A program made the position numbers and the translations under genes. Under the pieces are notes generated by a model that saw only the letters and a program-made list of their open reading frames with translations, was not told the DNA's origin and made no database searches. A stretch of 64,000 bases of DNA from Hyperoplus lanceolatus (lineage: Eukaryota > Chordata > Actinopteri > Uranoscopiformes > Ammodytidae). Location of the stretch: positions 14,276,001 through 14,340,000 of the forward strand of contig CM049407.1 in NCBI GenBank assembly GCA_026929865.2, in the 5' to 3' direction. This document shows positions 1 through 16,760 of the stretch, piece by piece. The number at the start of each line of letters is the position of its first letter. Within the stretch, counting starts at the first letter, position 1.

Positions 1-426
1 CCTTAAGGATGAAAAAATAATGTCGGAAATTTTTATTTGTAAATTTTGAGTTGTTTTATTATTCTCACTTTAACAGAAGAAAATAAACAAGTGAGATGGG
101 AACATTTTTGTTTTTTTATTTTGTTGCAGAATAATTCTGCATACTAATAGTTGCCTAATAATAGCTAAACATATATATATTCTCGTGAGAAAGACAAAAC
201 CTCACTTTTACTTTCGTAAACATTCAGGTTCTTTAACATTTTGGATTGACCGAGAGCACTGTAGTTGTTCAATAATAAAATTAATTCTCAAAAATACAAC
301 TTGCCTAAATTTTTTGCACACAGTGTAGTAGTGTAACAATTGTAGCACATGCACCAGAAAGAATTGAGACTCTCGATGCTAGATTTGCCAAATTTGCTAA
401 ATATTTTCCCCTCCTGTCTCCCTCAG

Positions 427-5128
<4,702 letters not shown>

Positions 5129-5223
5129 ACCAAAGCTGACACAGGAGATACACAAGGCAAACCAGTGCTACAATCAAACGCTGCCTCTTTAAGATTTAAC
5201 ATCCTCCTTGTGCAAACCCATTT

Positions 5224-5447
5224 AAAGTAGTAACACGTTTTTCGGGTGCTCCGGTGGTGTAGTGGATAGAGCGCGTACCATATTGGCTTTGGCCTTCGTT
5301 GCAGTGGTCGCGGGTTCAAATCCGACCCGTGGACCTTTACTGCAGGTCATCCCCCCCTCTCTCTCTCTGTCTCCCCATTTCAACTCTGTACTTTCTATTA
5401 AAGCTTGAAAATGCCAAAAAAAATAAAAATAAAGTAGTAACACGTTT
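5224..5447 (+). mobile_element. tRNA-derived SINE in the calpain 3'UTR, with target-site duplications
   Basis: The body at 5241-5430 is flanked by perfect 17-bp direct repeats (5224-5240 and 5431-5447, AAAGTAGTAACACGTTT). The head has pol III promoter boxes like a tRNA gene: A box GGTGTAGTGG near 5255 and B box GGTTCAAATCC at 5313-5323. A CT-rich body and a tail with CTATTAAAGCTTGAAAATGCC and A-rich DNA follow. Related copies lie in coro6 introns at 52446-52602 and 55261-55448. Confidence 0.9.
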
Positions 5448-5483
5448 CTGTGATCAAATAAGAAATCACAATAATCCTTGTGG

Positions 5484-5489
5484 AATAAA
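5484..5489 (+). promoter_or_regulatory. Probable poly(A) signal of the calpain gene
   Basis: AATAAA about 355 bp after the stop codon and just downstream of the SINE, followed by a GT-rich stretch. The 3'UTR would run from 5129 to roughly 5510. No closer AATAAA in plus orientation lies outside the SINE tail. Confidence 0.5.
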
Positions 5490-5589
5490 CGTTGTTACCT
5501 TCTGAATTACGAGTCGTGGTCTTGATTCTTGTACGCACTTTTAACACCACACAGCCAACGACTGCAGAACAAACAGGAAGTGGCAGAAG

Positions 5590-6450
5590 CAACTGTGGAC
5601 CACAATTGATTTTATTAACTCATCACCGACTACATCAGAAAGATACAAAAGTGATCAAACAAAACATCAATGACTCGTGTCATTCCATACTTCCCTATAT
5701 ACACTCATTCCTGTGTGTGATGTTACAAGAAGATGACATGTGTACGATGTTACAAGATTATGTCATTTGTACAGGTCAGTGTTCCTAGTTCACAACAATA
5801 AATCAAAAATCCCCCCATTCAAGTCAAAAAAAGAAGAAGAAGCATTGTCCAAGTCTGTCTCTTGGTACGGAAGACCATGAGCACACTCTGCTGTTCAAAT
5901 ATGTCCACTGCAGTGTATGATGGGGGACAGTGAGTGAGGGATCAATTCTTAACGTCTTCCTTATTATCAACAAATCCCACGAAAAGAGTACAACCAACAT
6001 GAGTTATTTTGAGTCAATTCCACACTGTTCTTGTTCTGTAAATTCCCAAAGGTGTACCAAATGTTTATTCATCCACGACATCCCCTCCTGGCAATAGTCC
6101 CAAACAAATTCTCAAATCTATTAACGTTTAAAAAAAACTAAAGTCCTCAGCTGTTACAGGAAATGATTGAGCCTTGAAATAATAAATAAAATGTAACTAT
6201 ATATATTTTTTGACAATTTATTACAAGTCCTAGATCTTCAGTAGGAAACCAATGGGCTTGGGCAACAGGGTAAGGTAGTCGGAACAGAATTGACAGAAAA
6301 TTAAACTAACTCATTGTTGGTTTTGGGTGTTTGTTAACAACAAAGAAAAACATTAAGTAATCAGCCTTTTCATGACATCTTCAACTGAGATTTAAGTTGG
6401 GTGCAATTCAGTGATTTTTTTGGGAGGGATGTAGTTGCTACTGTCGGCTC
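5590..6450 (-). other. Probable nsrp1 3'UTR
   Basis: Non-coding stretch after the nsrp1 stop. Reverse-strand AATAAA hexamers lie at 5611-5616 and 6217-6222. The distal one would end the transcript about 80-100 bp from the calpain 3' end, making the two genes convergent and almost touching. I see no other gene here. Confidence 0.4.
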
Positions 6451-8370
6451 TCAGTCCTCCTCCTTCTCTACATAGGTCTTACAGGCCGAGCGTGCCATCT
6501 GTCTGGCCATGTACCTCTCTCTCGCCGAGCTGACCGTCTGATCCGTGCTGCGCTTCACAAACTTGTTCACCTTCTCCTCCTCCTTTCCCTCGCCTTCCCC
6601 TTTCTGTCCATCCTCTTTTTCCTTTCCGTGGTCTCCGGCTTCTACCTCTTCGTCCTTCTTTTCCGGCTCTTTCTCTTCTCTCTTCACCACAATCTCCTTC
6701 TCTTCTTCCCTATCTTTATCCTTGCGCTTGTCCTCGTCTGGGTTCCTCCTCTTCTCTCTCTCCCCATTCCTGTCCCTCTCTCTGTCCTTGGGGCTCCTGT
6801 CCCTCTTGCCGTGCCTGTCCTCCCTCTCTGTGCCTCTGCTTCTGTCATCTTCTCTGCCTCGCTCTCTCTCTTTCCTTCTGTCGTCTCTCCTTCCTCCGCG
6901 CCTGTCGTCCCTGTCTCTGCCCCTGTTCCGGTCTCTGTCCCTGTCCCTCACCCTGTCTCTGTCTGAGTCTCTGTGGCTCTTCTTGTGTCTGTCTCTCTCC
7001 TTCTCTCTCTGCCCCTCCTCTCCGCTCCCTGAGGAAGGCGACCGCTGTCTGTATTGGCGTTTGGAGTGGGCGGAGTTTGCCCCGGGCTTGCTGAAGCCAG
7101 ACTTTTGCTCACGTTGCTCCTCATTGTCGCTGCCGGAACTCAGGACATTGTCGTGGGAAGTAGGTGACGCAGCAGGTGAAGTCTTCTCCGTGTCTTTTAA
7201 AAGCTTTGACGTGTCCGTTCTGTTTTTAGCAGGAACAGAGAGAAGAAGAAAAAATAGGTAAGAACTCAGAATAGTTTACAACAGTATGTATTGTGTTTAT
7301 TGGATGAATGAGCAATGCAGAAGCTACGACTGACTTGTTTGCCGAGCGGTCCGGTATCGCCTCCTCTCCCACGGTCTGATTCAGCAGGTGCCGGTAAAAG
7401 CCACTCAGGTCTTTTTGTTTCTTCACGTCCAATGCAGCTACACAAAAATCAGTGAGAATCAATGTAAAGTACAGATGTATTTCAGTTCTGGGAGTTATAC
7501 TATAGAAGGGTCTTAGTGATGTGCTGAAATTGTCTAGCTACTTAAAAAAAAAACTTAAAATGTTAAATAAAGTATAACGATGGGAGATGACTAAGACTAT
7601 TGGTAACAAGTTAGCATGTTTTAGGTGCCTTAAGGAAGGAGATACAGTGCGTATGAAACTGCATTAGCACAATAAAATATATTGAAAGGATTAAAGTAAT
7701 CTTTCAATAGAATTTCTGAAACACAAGCAGGCTTGTTCTACATTTTCAGTTGCTCATGGATGACAAAATAGTTGCTTTGGGTCAATACAATTTGAGCTCC
7801 ATTCAAATGTGCTTTAAAGTGTTTACGGTTCAAAGGCTCACCATATCACTTACAATAAAATCCTATCTGCCTGTAGCCTATAATAAAGTAAAGTCTCAGT
7901 CTAACCTTCGATGGCTGCATCTCTCTTCTCTTTCTCCAGTTCCTCCTTCTGCTCCAGCAGTTTTTGCTTGTAGGCGGACGTAACGTAAGCGTCTTTGTCG
8001 GCAAACTTCTCTCCCTCCGCCTCTCTTTCCTTCTGGATTTTCCTTTCATCCCTTCGTTCTTGTTCTTTCTTTCGGTCTTCGACTGCTTTTAGTATCTGGG
8101 TGATATATTTTGGCTGTAGTTATAGAATAAAAAGAAAGCAAAAAAGTTAATGTTCAAGAATAAGTTCTAGCTGACACTTTGGTTTTCCTTCACCAGTAGC
8201 ACGTCAGAACACAATATCAACAAAAGACAGCATTACCTTTTTGTCAGCGCCTTGCAGAACTTTTTTGCTGCTCTCAAGTCTCTTGTTCTGAATATCATCG
8301 TATACACCATCGTAGTCATATACAGTGCTGTCCTCTTCCAGGGCTTTCTGCATCTCCAAACGTGTCTTTG

Positions 8371-8465
<95 letters not shown>

Positions 8466-9811
8466 AAGCGCAGAAAAAAAACTGAAAAATGTAAATCACT
8501 GAGGAGACCAAAGAGTCTATAGCATGAGGTGATTATGTAAAGTATTTGAATTCTTCCTCTCACCTGCTTCATCATCTTCTTTTTGACAGCTTCTCTTTGC
8601 AAACTCTCACCAACCGTTGTCTGAGGAACAAGATGCATTAGGGTTATTTGGACAGAAGTCTGCCAAAATGGAAGCTGATTCATGATTTTTTTCTTTTCTT
8701 TTAAAGAAAACTGTTAATTTCCATAACAAAAAAATAAACTGAATCTCATACCGTGATTGGTGAACAACACAAATGAAATCAAGTCTACCAACCTCATCAT
8801 CTGAGTCATCCCCAAACACAGAGGGTTTCTGCAGGATCGCCATCTTTGACGCCCCTTTCTTCTGCGGCAAGATCAGCCCGTACCTGTGCACAATCAGAGA
8901 AAAACAAGGCTTTTTAAATCATGCTCAGCAAAGTTCCCCTGAAATACATCACTATGTTAAACTTTCCAAATGTTGTAGGCCTACATTGATCAATGGGAAA
9001 GGTGATTGCTATGCTGGGGCAAAAGCAAAGGCGTCTGTGCATATGACACCATAACTGACAGCCATTTGCATGAAGGGCAAAGGACATTGTGTTTCATATT
9101 TTACTGTATAATGAAGATTAGGCATTTGTCTCAAGCGTTTAGACACAAACGGTCCCTTATATTTAAAATGCAGGTATTAGAACTACATCAAAGCAGTCTA
9201 AATTCCAAATACTGAATGTCTGCAATTTGCCAATATCAACATAAACACTTTACATTTTCCAAAATCTTTTGTTTCTGAGACAAGCAATGTTCTGCAATGT
9301 TGTTCAAACATTATTCACACATCTTTGAGGGTGCAATACGTCATGCACCAACAAATAAAAAATGAAAAACGATAACATTTGCAATACATTTTTTCCCTGC
9401 CACTAACAACGTTATTAAAAGACACACATGGAAAGTAAATGGAGCGGTGTTTTCGGGGTAACAATTAAGTAGTTTATAAATATATGGCACATTTGGTGTA
9501 CCAAGGGCACATATTTAAAGCATATAACAAACAATATGAACTCTAGTTCTGTAAACGTTTACGTGATTCAAACACAAGGTAAGCGAAACGTTAGCATTTC
9601 GCTAACTGGCAGGAGAGGCAGAACTTGAAGAAACACCGCTTTTCTACAAGTTATCCCGAACTGTAACACCACGGCTGCTACAGAACAAGTTTGGCTCTTT
9701 ATCACGACTATAACCATACTATCCAAACCAAGTGGTTTAAGATGATATCATACACAATATCATACCCACGTTAGCATGTTTGCTAACTTACTGTTTTGTA
9801 GGGACCGCCAT
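6451..9811 (-). CDS. nsrp1: Nuclear speckle splicing regulatory protein 1
   Basis: Seven coding exons on the minus strand: 9811-9792, 8883-8793, 8620-8564, 8365-8237, 8113-7906, 7437-7335, 7219-6451; 458 aa. NSRP1 (CCDC55) is a nuclear speckle protein that influences alternative splicing. The start MAVPTKQYGLILPQKKG parallels the vertebrate family. The conserved block KQKDLSGFYRHLLNQ is at 7437-7335, and the family C-terminus (SARERYMARQMARSACK) ends in acidic residues. A long Lys/Glu coiled region precedes it, then a strongly charged RD/RE/RS-like stretch in the last exon. An earlier ATG at 9821-9819 is out of frame and was not used; the chosen ATG gives phase closure with exon 2. The human neighbour SSH2 is also adjacent here. 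Confidence 0.95.
8374..8461. repeat. (GA)n microsatellite beside an nsrp1 splice acceptor
   Basis: About 43 GA units. On the nsrp1 coding strand this is a (CT)n run ending about 8 nt before the acceptor AG of the exon at 8365-8237, so it is the polypyrimidine tract of that acceptor. Confidence 0.97.
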
Positions 9812-10078
9812 CTTGCTCCATTGACTGTAAACGAGCTCGACAGATTCGACACACAAAATTTGACGAATTTATCACATGATCAGTTTCGTTCGGATACGTA
9901 ACATTTCAGCAGCTTTTGAAATGTTTATACCGTAGCCTACACATGAATGGGTTTTTATAATTATAGCAGTTATATTTGTTCACTAAAATGTGTGTTTTTT
10001 CCGGCTGTTGCGAATGTGCGGACTTTAATGGACAGACGAAAAAACGGGAACGTTTGGTTTATCCATAGTATAGGGCAG

Positions 10079-10968
10079 GGGCCTATCCGAAAAGTCCAAT
10101 CTCCTAACCTATAAGCCTCCTTTCCTATACCTTAACCCCTAAACGTCATCGGGGTTAAGGAGAGATGAAAGGTGCTTCCTATCGAACATAGGAAAGGACA
10201 GTGGTGTTTCAAATGAATTCGACTCCACTTTTCCTAACCGACGTCATTGCGCGACGGCGAGTATTGCTGACGTGAGTCACTAGCGTGAAACTTCACTATT
10301 CTCCGAAAATGGACTACAACAAGCGCTCGTCTGATCCATGCGTTCTTTTCATATTGATTTTAATCAGGTTGTCGCCAACAGAGTGAGAATCACTCCCATA
10401 TATCCCAATTCACATGTGGAATAAAAAGAGGCTACACTTGTGTTGATGTTGAAATGAACTGCCCCCAGTAACTTCATTAAATGTGAAGTTGGTATTTTAT
10501 TTTCTTATGGTGTAAATTATGTGCTACGAAAATAACTATTATGATGTTGGTCTTTTATGAGTTCTTTATTATCTTTAGCCTGTGTGGGGGGGGGGGGGGG
10601 GGGGGGGAGTATTTTGTTTTAGCCGAGTTAAATCTTCCTCTCTTCTCTTTTCCTCTCCTCTCTTCTGTTTTACCTCTCGTTCGTATTCGTGTAGAGTCGG
10701 TAAACTCCGGCGGTGGCCTGTTGCTTTAAATCTTGCCGCCGTAAAGGATTATGGGATACCACTATCTCCTTTCCTTTAGCATAGGTTAGCCTGGAGTAAC
10801 CTATGCTAAAGGAGGGTTAAAGGATGAATCGAGGCTCCTTTCCTATGCCTTTCCTAAGCATTTTGGCATGCATTTTGGTTATTCGGATCACCTATCTGCC
10901 GAGCACTTCCGGGTCATCTCGATAGGAAAGGAAATTTCCTATGCAAAAAAAAGTTTTCGGATAGGCCC
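10079..10968. mobile_element. Non-autonomous DNA transposon, 890 bp, terminal inverted repeats
   Basis: The ends are perfect 15-bp inverted repeats (GGGCCTATCCGAAAA and its complement) with CAG on both sides (10076-10078 and 10969-10971) as a candidate 3-bp target duplication. Subterminal motifs of the AGGAAAGG/CCTTTCCTAT type recur on both strands. It contains a 22-G homopolymer (10586-10607) and a 16-bp-stem hairpin (10773-10788 with 10797-10812). No transposase reading frame is visible. Superfamily unresolved. Confidence 0.85.
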
Positions 10969-13900
10969 CAGGGCTATTCAATTAGTTTTGAATGGGGGCC
11001 GGTTGGTGGAAATCATCCAAAATGAGGGTCCAGAAAAAAATGCCTAAAATTGATGAGCATTACATCAATAGCTACATATATTGTAAAACACTACAACGAC
11101 ATAGGAGTGCATATATTGTATTTATTTGATCAAATAGAGTTCAACAATTTATCAAAAAAATCCCTATTTGATTAACATAGGCTGCCTGTTGTTTAAGTGT
11201 TTAACAATCTTATCAGTTCAGGAAAACACAATAGGTTAACTCTTCAACAGTTTATCAAAATACATAGAAATAAATGTACTCAAAGTGCAACAGCTTATCA
11301 AAATACAGGTAGGCCTAGGTTTACTAAGAGTGCAAAAGCTTATCAAAAAACATAGAAATAAATGTAGGCTACTCTAAGTGCAACAGCTTACAGTGTTTCC
11401 CCCAGAAAATGTCTTAGTCAAGGGGTCACAGTCCAGGGTCATGGGAGGCGCCGTGGCGAAAGTTTTGGCTGCATTTTGCTCAAAGATGCCAATGCACATA
11501 GAAATAAACAAATGCTTATTTGAATACAAAAAAACAACAGACACTGACTTTACAGTTGTGCAATTTTGTTTGCTATGTGAAGGTACAAATTTTGTGCAAA
11601 CATGCATACAGTACAAAGCAAAGAAAACTTCTACTGGTGCAATATTATGCAGACACACTAAATACAAATAATGGACCATACACTTAACATATGTATGCAC
11701 ATCAAAGTGCAAATTCAACTTTTTAAAGTTCCTTTTTGGATGAGGGGCTGTTGTGCGATTATTATGGACAATAGGCCTACTGTGATGTGATAGCCTACAC
11801 TTCATTAATGGTTATTTTGAGCCTACTTGCTTGATTTCTTTTTAAATACAGAGGTTATTGGTCGTTTTGGAACATGTATTTCCCAATTTAAAACATAAAA
11901 ATAAAGCAGCATTGAAAATTCATAAAATAAATCTTGTTAGCCTACACTAGCATGCTGTTTTACAAATAACTCAATAGTTTAAATAATAAATACAATGTGT
12001 TTTCCCCTTAAAATGTAGCCTTTATTACCACAATGACCTGAAACCTTACAATAAATATATTCTATAACTGTGACCACACCATATTTGTCCTAGCACCAAA
12101 GAGCTTGCCTTTGACTAAAGTGGATGGATTTATAATTGAGAATAGTTACACTGAGCAGACAGGGCCAGGGCTCCTCAATTTATTGGAGGTTATTGGCACA
12201 AAGTCTTCTTTAAAACATAACAGGTACAAGATAGTATGTTATTATCTTTGGAGAGAGAAGAAAGACTGACTATCTGTGGCTTTACGGTCCTTCTCAAAGA
12301 TAATGCACTTCTTTAATTTTCCCTTTGCTCGTGTTCTTTGTTATTTTTTTATTCTGACAGCTGCTCCATGCTAAACCTGTTGTAGGTAATTCTCTTAAAT
12401 CATATCAGAGGGTGAATGTCTCAACTGCGATTGAAGCTGCAGCTTTGCATTTCCCTCTGCTTCCTCTATGACTCTAAATCCACAACACCATTATCTCTGT
12501 ATTAATCTCCATCTCAGCTCAGCCTCGCTGCTAATCCCTCTGGTAGGCTACGGACAGAATGACTAACACTGCCCGATGGATGAAAAAAATTTATGATGGG
12601 ATGTAGGGATACATTTAAAGTTAGAATGACGGGAGGATAGATGAAGTTACACAATAAGTGGTAAATTTAATGGACTGAAATACCTTTTAGGAATCAATAA
12701 CTTCAATTCAATTCAAGATCAATAGACACATTTTTCCTATACATTATTTCATGATGTAAAAACGAAAAAAAAAAATGCTATTGACAAAAAGCTAATGTGG
12801 TGAATTATTGGAATTTGCATGTGTTAGCCTGGCTCCAGTGGTCTGAATTTCCACCCACATCTGTACTTTTTTAGCAATTCAGTCAAATTTTCAGGCTAGT
12901 ATTATTTATGTGTGTATAGGAGAAAATAGGATGGAAACCAGGTTGCAGCAGCTTTAATGATAGTGGTAGTGCTGGAGCCGTGCACCTGTGAATAACGTGC
13001 ATGCATTGGTATCCGGTGCGGGATGTGCTATACGTTTGCTGATGCCACATAATATTAGTTTGAGTGTGGTTTGAGACAGGCTATAGTTGCAGCTATCCCT
13101 GATCTGTGCTCTAGAGGGCAGTGAAGATAGTAGCATTGCGTGTTATATTATACTATCTATGGTTCAGACAGGCAGGAGTCCTCAGGAGTCATAAAATATC
13201 ACAGGCATTTTTCCCCCCAATGCAGCTGGCAGATAGAAAGGGAAGGCCTCTTCTATCTATCTTCTATCAAATACAGGCTTGGACCAACTCCCTTAAACCA
13301 ATCCATGAGAATAAACTGATGCAGACTCTCAGTGGTAGTTGTACAGTAAACCTTAGCACACAACCAACAAATAACTACAATTGGTAATTTAGTTGTGACT
13401 CAAGACTTGAGAGTGACTTTAGGGAGTAGTAAAGTAATTTACACCTCTTAGTTTAATACCTGTGCATTAAATTGATAGTATCCATAATACACATAGTACA
13501 TGTGTCATTTATGCAAATACGTTTTCAAAAACATTATGATGAAGCATATAAAGGCATAATTCAAAGGGACATTCAATTGTTTTACACATCAAGATCAGTG
13601 TATTCATCATGAGGAGAATTACTCAAAAAACAGTAGCATATTTCTTCTGTGGCAAGAGCTTATACACATGGGACATACAGTTTGAAAGACATTAACATTT
13701 AAGAGGAATGCAGGGTCTCTAGACACTTGTTAGTTGCATCTTGGGCAATGCAGTAGGCTACCCAGTGTTTTTCTTTCTTTCACCAATACTATATGGACTA
13801 AGTGTCAGGATATTTCAGCCTCTGCAGCATCGATTTTGTCCATTCTCAATAAACATTTCTGGACTCCAGTAACAAGTGTTCTAGTTGGATAGAAATTCTT

Positions 13901-14459
13901 ATTCATCATGCATTTACAATGCATTGAGAAACATGTCTGCTCATTCCAACTGAACTACAACTTGGACTGGTCCAATTAATTAAGGACTCCTTCAGCACCA
14001 CATGATTGAGAAGGCCTTTTGGCCTATTTGAATCTCCCTATTTGACTACAGCCGGAGTCAGTAGTTAAAGATACACACTGTACAAATCCATTTATCCTGA
14101 GAGATGCACCGATACTGAATAGCCTAAAATATTTCCATGGCAAATAAACAAGCGTGGGTATTGAACTTCCAAACAAAACATTTTGCATGATGGTCATGCT
14201 GTGATTGCACCCTGTAAAAGAAAACATCTCAGTGTCCTTTCACTTAACTCTTTGTGGGACATTTTTTTGTTTGTTTGTTTTTGTAACCATGTTTGACAAA
14301 TTCTACTTCCAACAATAGGCTACTCACCTGTATTGTCTTACTTTTCTTTTTAAGGATACATTTCCTGAATGTTATTATTCTGGGCAGTTCCTAATGGCAG
14401 GGGTTATTTAACTTAATCTTTTAATAGATGTGACCAAATAAAAAGTAGTGTGAGTAAGG
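10969..14459. other. Intergenic DNA with decayed repeats, no gene recognised
   Basis: AT-rich DNA between nsrp1 and ssh2. The piece beginning near 10969 (CAGGGCTATTCAATTAG) looks like the end of an older hAT-like element, and CAGTGTTTCCCCCAG near 11392 looks like another. From 12000 to 14400 I see no coding exon, RNA gene or clear transposon. Reading frames up to 143 codons here lack recognisable protein. Confidence 0.5.
11247..11392. repeat. Short degenerate tandem repeat, three units
   Basis: Three imperfect units share CAACAGTTTATCAAAATACA or CTTATCAAAAAACATAG followed by AAATAAATGTA and CAAAGTGCAACAG. The units are about 60 bp and non-coding. Confidence 0.6.
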
Positions 14460-14496
14460 TTGTTGTGACCTTACCATGTTTGTAAGGTCACAACAA
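14460..14496. repeat. Perfect 15-bp inverted repeat upstream of ssh2
   Basis: TTGTTGTGACCTTAC at 14460-14474, a 7-nt loop, then its exact complement at 14482-14496. It lies about 320 bp before the ssh2 start codon. It could be a protein-binding palindrome or a repeat remnant. Confidence 0.9.
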
Positions 14497-14812
14497 GAAA
14501 CTGCTTAGAGTTGGTTCATTTACGTCCAGCACACATAGGGTTAATCTAGATTGACAAATTGAGGATAGTTGCGCATGCGCAGGTGGCGCTGACAGAGGAA
14601 ACAGCCGGGGAGTAGTCAAATAGTCTCCGACCAGATAGAGAGAGGGAGATAGAAAGAGAGAGAGAGAGATAGAGAGAGAGAGAAAGAGGGGGAGGAAAGA
14701 AAACGAGGGGAGACCAGCAACCCGTGTTCAACGGTGGTTTCGTCCCCTCTTAACAATAATGCTCGTCTGGCCGCCGTCGCTTCCTCTCAGGTGTCCGCTT
14801 CCCGGTCGCTGA
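14497..14812 (+). promoter_or_regulatory. Probable ssh2 main promoter and 5'UTR
   Basis: A change from AT-rich DNA to a CpG-containing segment (GCGCATGCGCAGG near 14571, possible NRF1-like site) and a GA-rich tract at 14635-14695, directly before the ssh2 ATG at 14813. No TATA box was evident. The transcription start cannot be fixed from sequence alone. Confidence 0.45.
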
Positions 14813-16715
14813 ATGGCGCTGGTTACCGTGCAGCGTTCACCGACCCCCAGCACCAGCTCCAGCCCCTGCGTTTCGGTAAGAGCCGCCTTTATTGAACACG
14901 TCCTTGACTACCGCTACTGCTCCCACCACCACCAGCAAATCATCATTGCTATCGAGAGCGATTTCGTGCTTCATTTCCGCTGTCTTTTTTTTTGTGTGTC
15001 GGCTGCTAAATGTAACTAAGTGCCTTGCCTTTGTACTCCTGCGCATGCGTGAAATATCATAATTTTTAAGTCACATTATTGTCAATGTCTGGTCTTTACA
15101 TAAGAATACAGACTGGGGTCGTTTTTCGCCGCCTAGTGAACTCGCAGTTTTTTTTAATAACGTTGTTAGTGGCATTCACAAGCAAGTACAGTAGGTTACA
15201 GTTTTTATTATGCTCCACTGTTGACATGGTTCCTGTTGTGGGCAATTTCCGCCCTCTCAAAGGTTCATCTGGAGAGTCAGTTAGTCCTGCCCTATAGGCC
15301 TACTACTACTATCCAAGATAAGAGGAACTTCCGACTATCCTCGATAGTGTGTTGAATTTGGTACCCCTTTTCCGTTCGTCTATGTGACAGCAACACAGCT
15401 GGATGTCATGGTTTTAAGTTGCAGGGCTGTAGTTTTGCCTTCTACCAAGTAATCTTCCACGCACTTCCGCTCGAAATAAGCACCTTGTGACATGCATGAA
15501 TGCCGGTATTTACTCTTGCATTGTTGTTGTCTGCTCTCCTGGTACGTAGGCTGTGGACATGGGTTTTTCTCTGATATTTTCGTCCGCATGCTTCATACCT
15601 TTCTGCTTCTGTTCATGTGTGCGTGTAGTGAAGCGAGGAGCAGGTGCTCACTGTTTCCCTTTCAGATAACTTCACACACTCTGCTTTGTATTGTATTCGG
15701 CAGAGTGGAGCAGTCAGTATTGAATTAGGCAATACATGTTGATAGCTCTTGACTTCCCAGTGTTGGTCGATAAGGCAGTGTTTATGTTACTCCTAAATAC
15801 TAGTTACTACTTATTAATTATTTACAAATTATTTTTGCTAATGTGTTGGTGAATTTAATATCTGCCAAATCAATGTTGTCAGAAATGGGGATCAGAAGAT
15901 ATAGCCTAAGGTTTTTTCACCTCACATGAGTTACTAGAAAAAGTGCATGTCAAGCTGGCTAACATACAGTCCTATTGATTTCACATAATCGGCAGAGAAT
16001 ATAAAAACGTAGCAAAATATTTGATATTTGACAGCTTTATTGCTTCACAGAATTGGCCAGTTTACGATCCCTACAGTACAGTGAAATAAGGAAAGGCGTT
16101 TTCATTTGTAGTTGGACCCAGTACAAGTTTAAGGATTGGGATTGGAAAAAATATAGTACATTCTACCCCCAAATGTCCAATAACACATACTTGAACTTCA
16201 CATGTCGAGGTTATCTTTTACCGAGAATGCCTGTCACAAACTCTCTAGATTTAGTGGCTTTGAAAGACACCCTGTCCTTCACACCTCGTTGTCTTCTCCG
16301 AGCAAAACTGGTTCTGTGAGTACTAGGCATAATGATAACTGTCTTGCAAACACGCATTTTAGTGGAATTTCTTCTGACTGTCATTCAGAACAACGTGAAA
16401 CATATAAAAGCATGGATGAAACCAGAATTGAGCTATCCGTATCAAGAGGTGCAAGTGTCAAAAGCGTGTGCATATCTTTTTCTATTTGTTTTAATTATCG
16501 TGATGTGTATAAAAGATGTGTTAGTGAACCAGGAGTCCATAATCACAACAAGAGTACAAGCTGCAGAGGAGGAAGATGTGTAATTTAGCAAGGTGAGGCA
16601 GGCAGGGGTGGTGAAGGATGTCAAGTGTTTTCTTGTGGAAATATTCAAGTTTCAAGTTGCAACGCGCAGTCTCACTACACACACACAGTGATAACGCATT
16701 GCACAGAAGCATGTC

Positions 16716-16760
<45 letters not shown>

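Noticed and set aside
5248..5330. tRNA gene-like A and B boxes
   Set aside because: Flanking 17-bp direct repeats and the related reverse copies at 52446 and 55261 show it is a tRNA-derived SINE; no clean cloverleaf with an acceptor stem was seen.
6545..7261. 238-codon Ser/Leu-rich frame on the plus strand
   Set aside because: Antisense shadow of the charged last exon of nsrp1, which has the matching family C-terminus and phase.
9792..9821. Earlier ATG at 9821 as nsrp1 start
   Set aside because: It gives a frame that does not join exon 2; the ATG at 9811 gives the family start and closes phase.
11374..11805. 143-codon minus-strand frame between nsrp1 and ssh2
   Set aside because: Overlaps hAT-like repeat sequence; no recognisable protein and no splice context.
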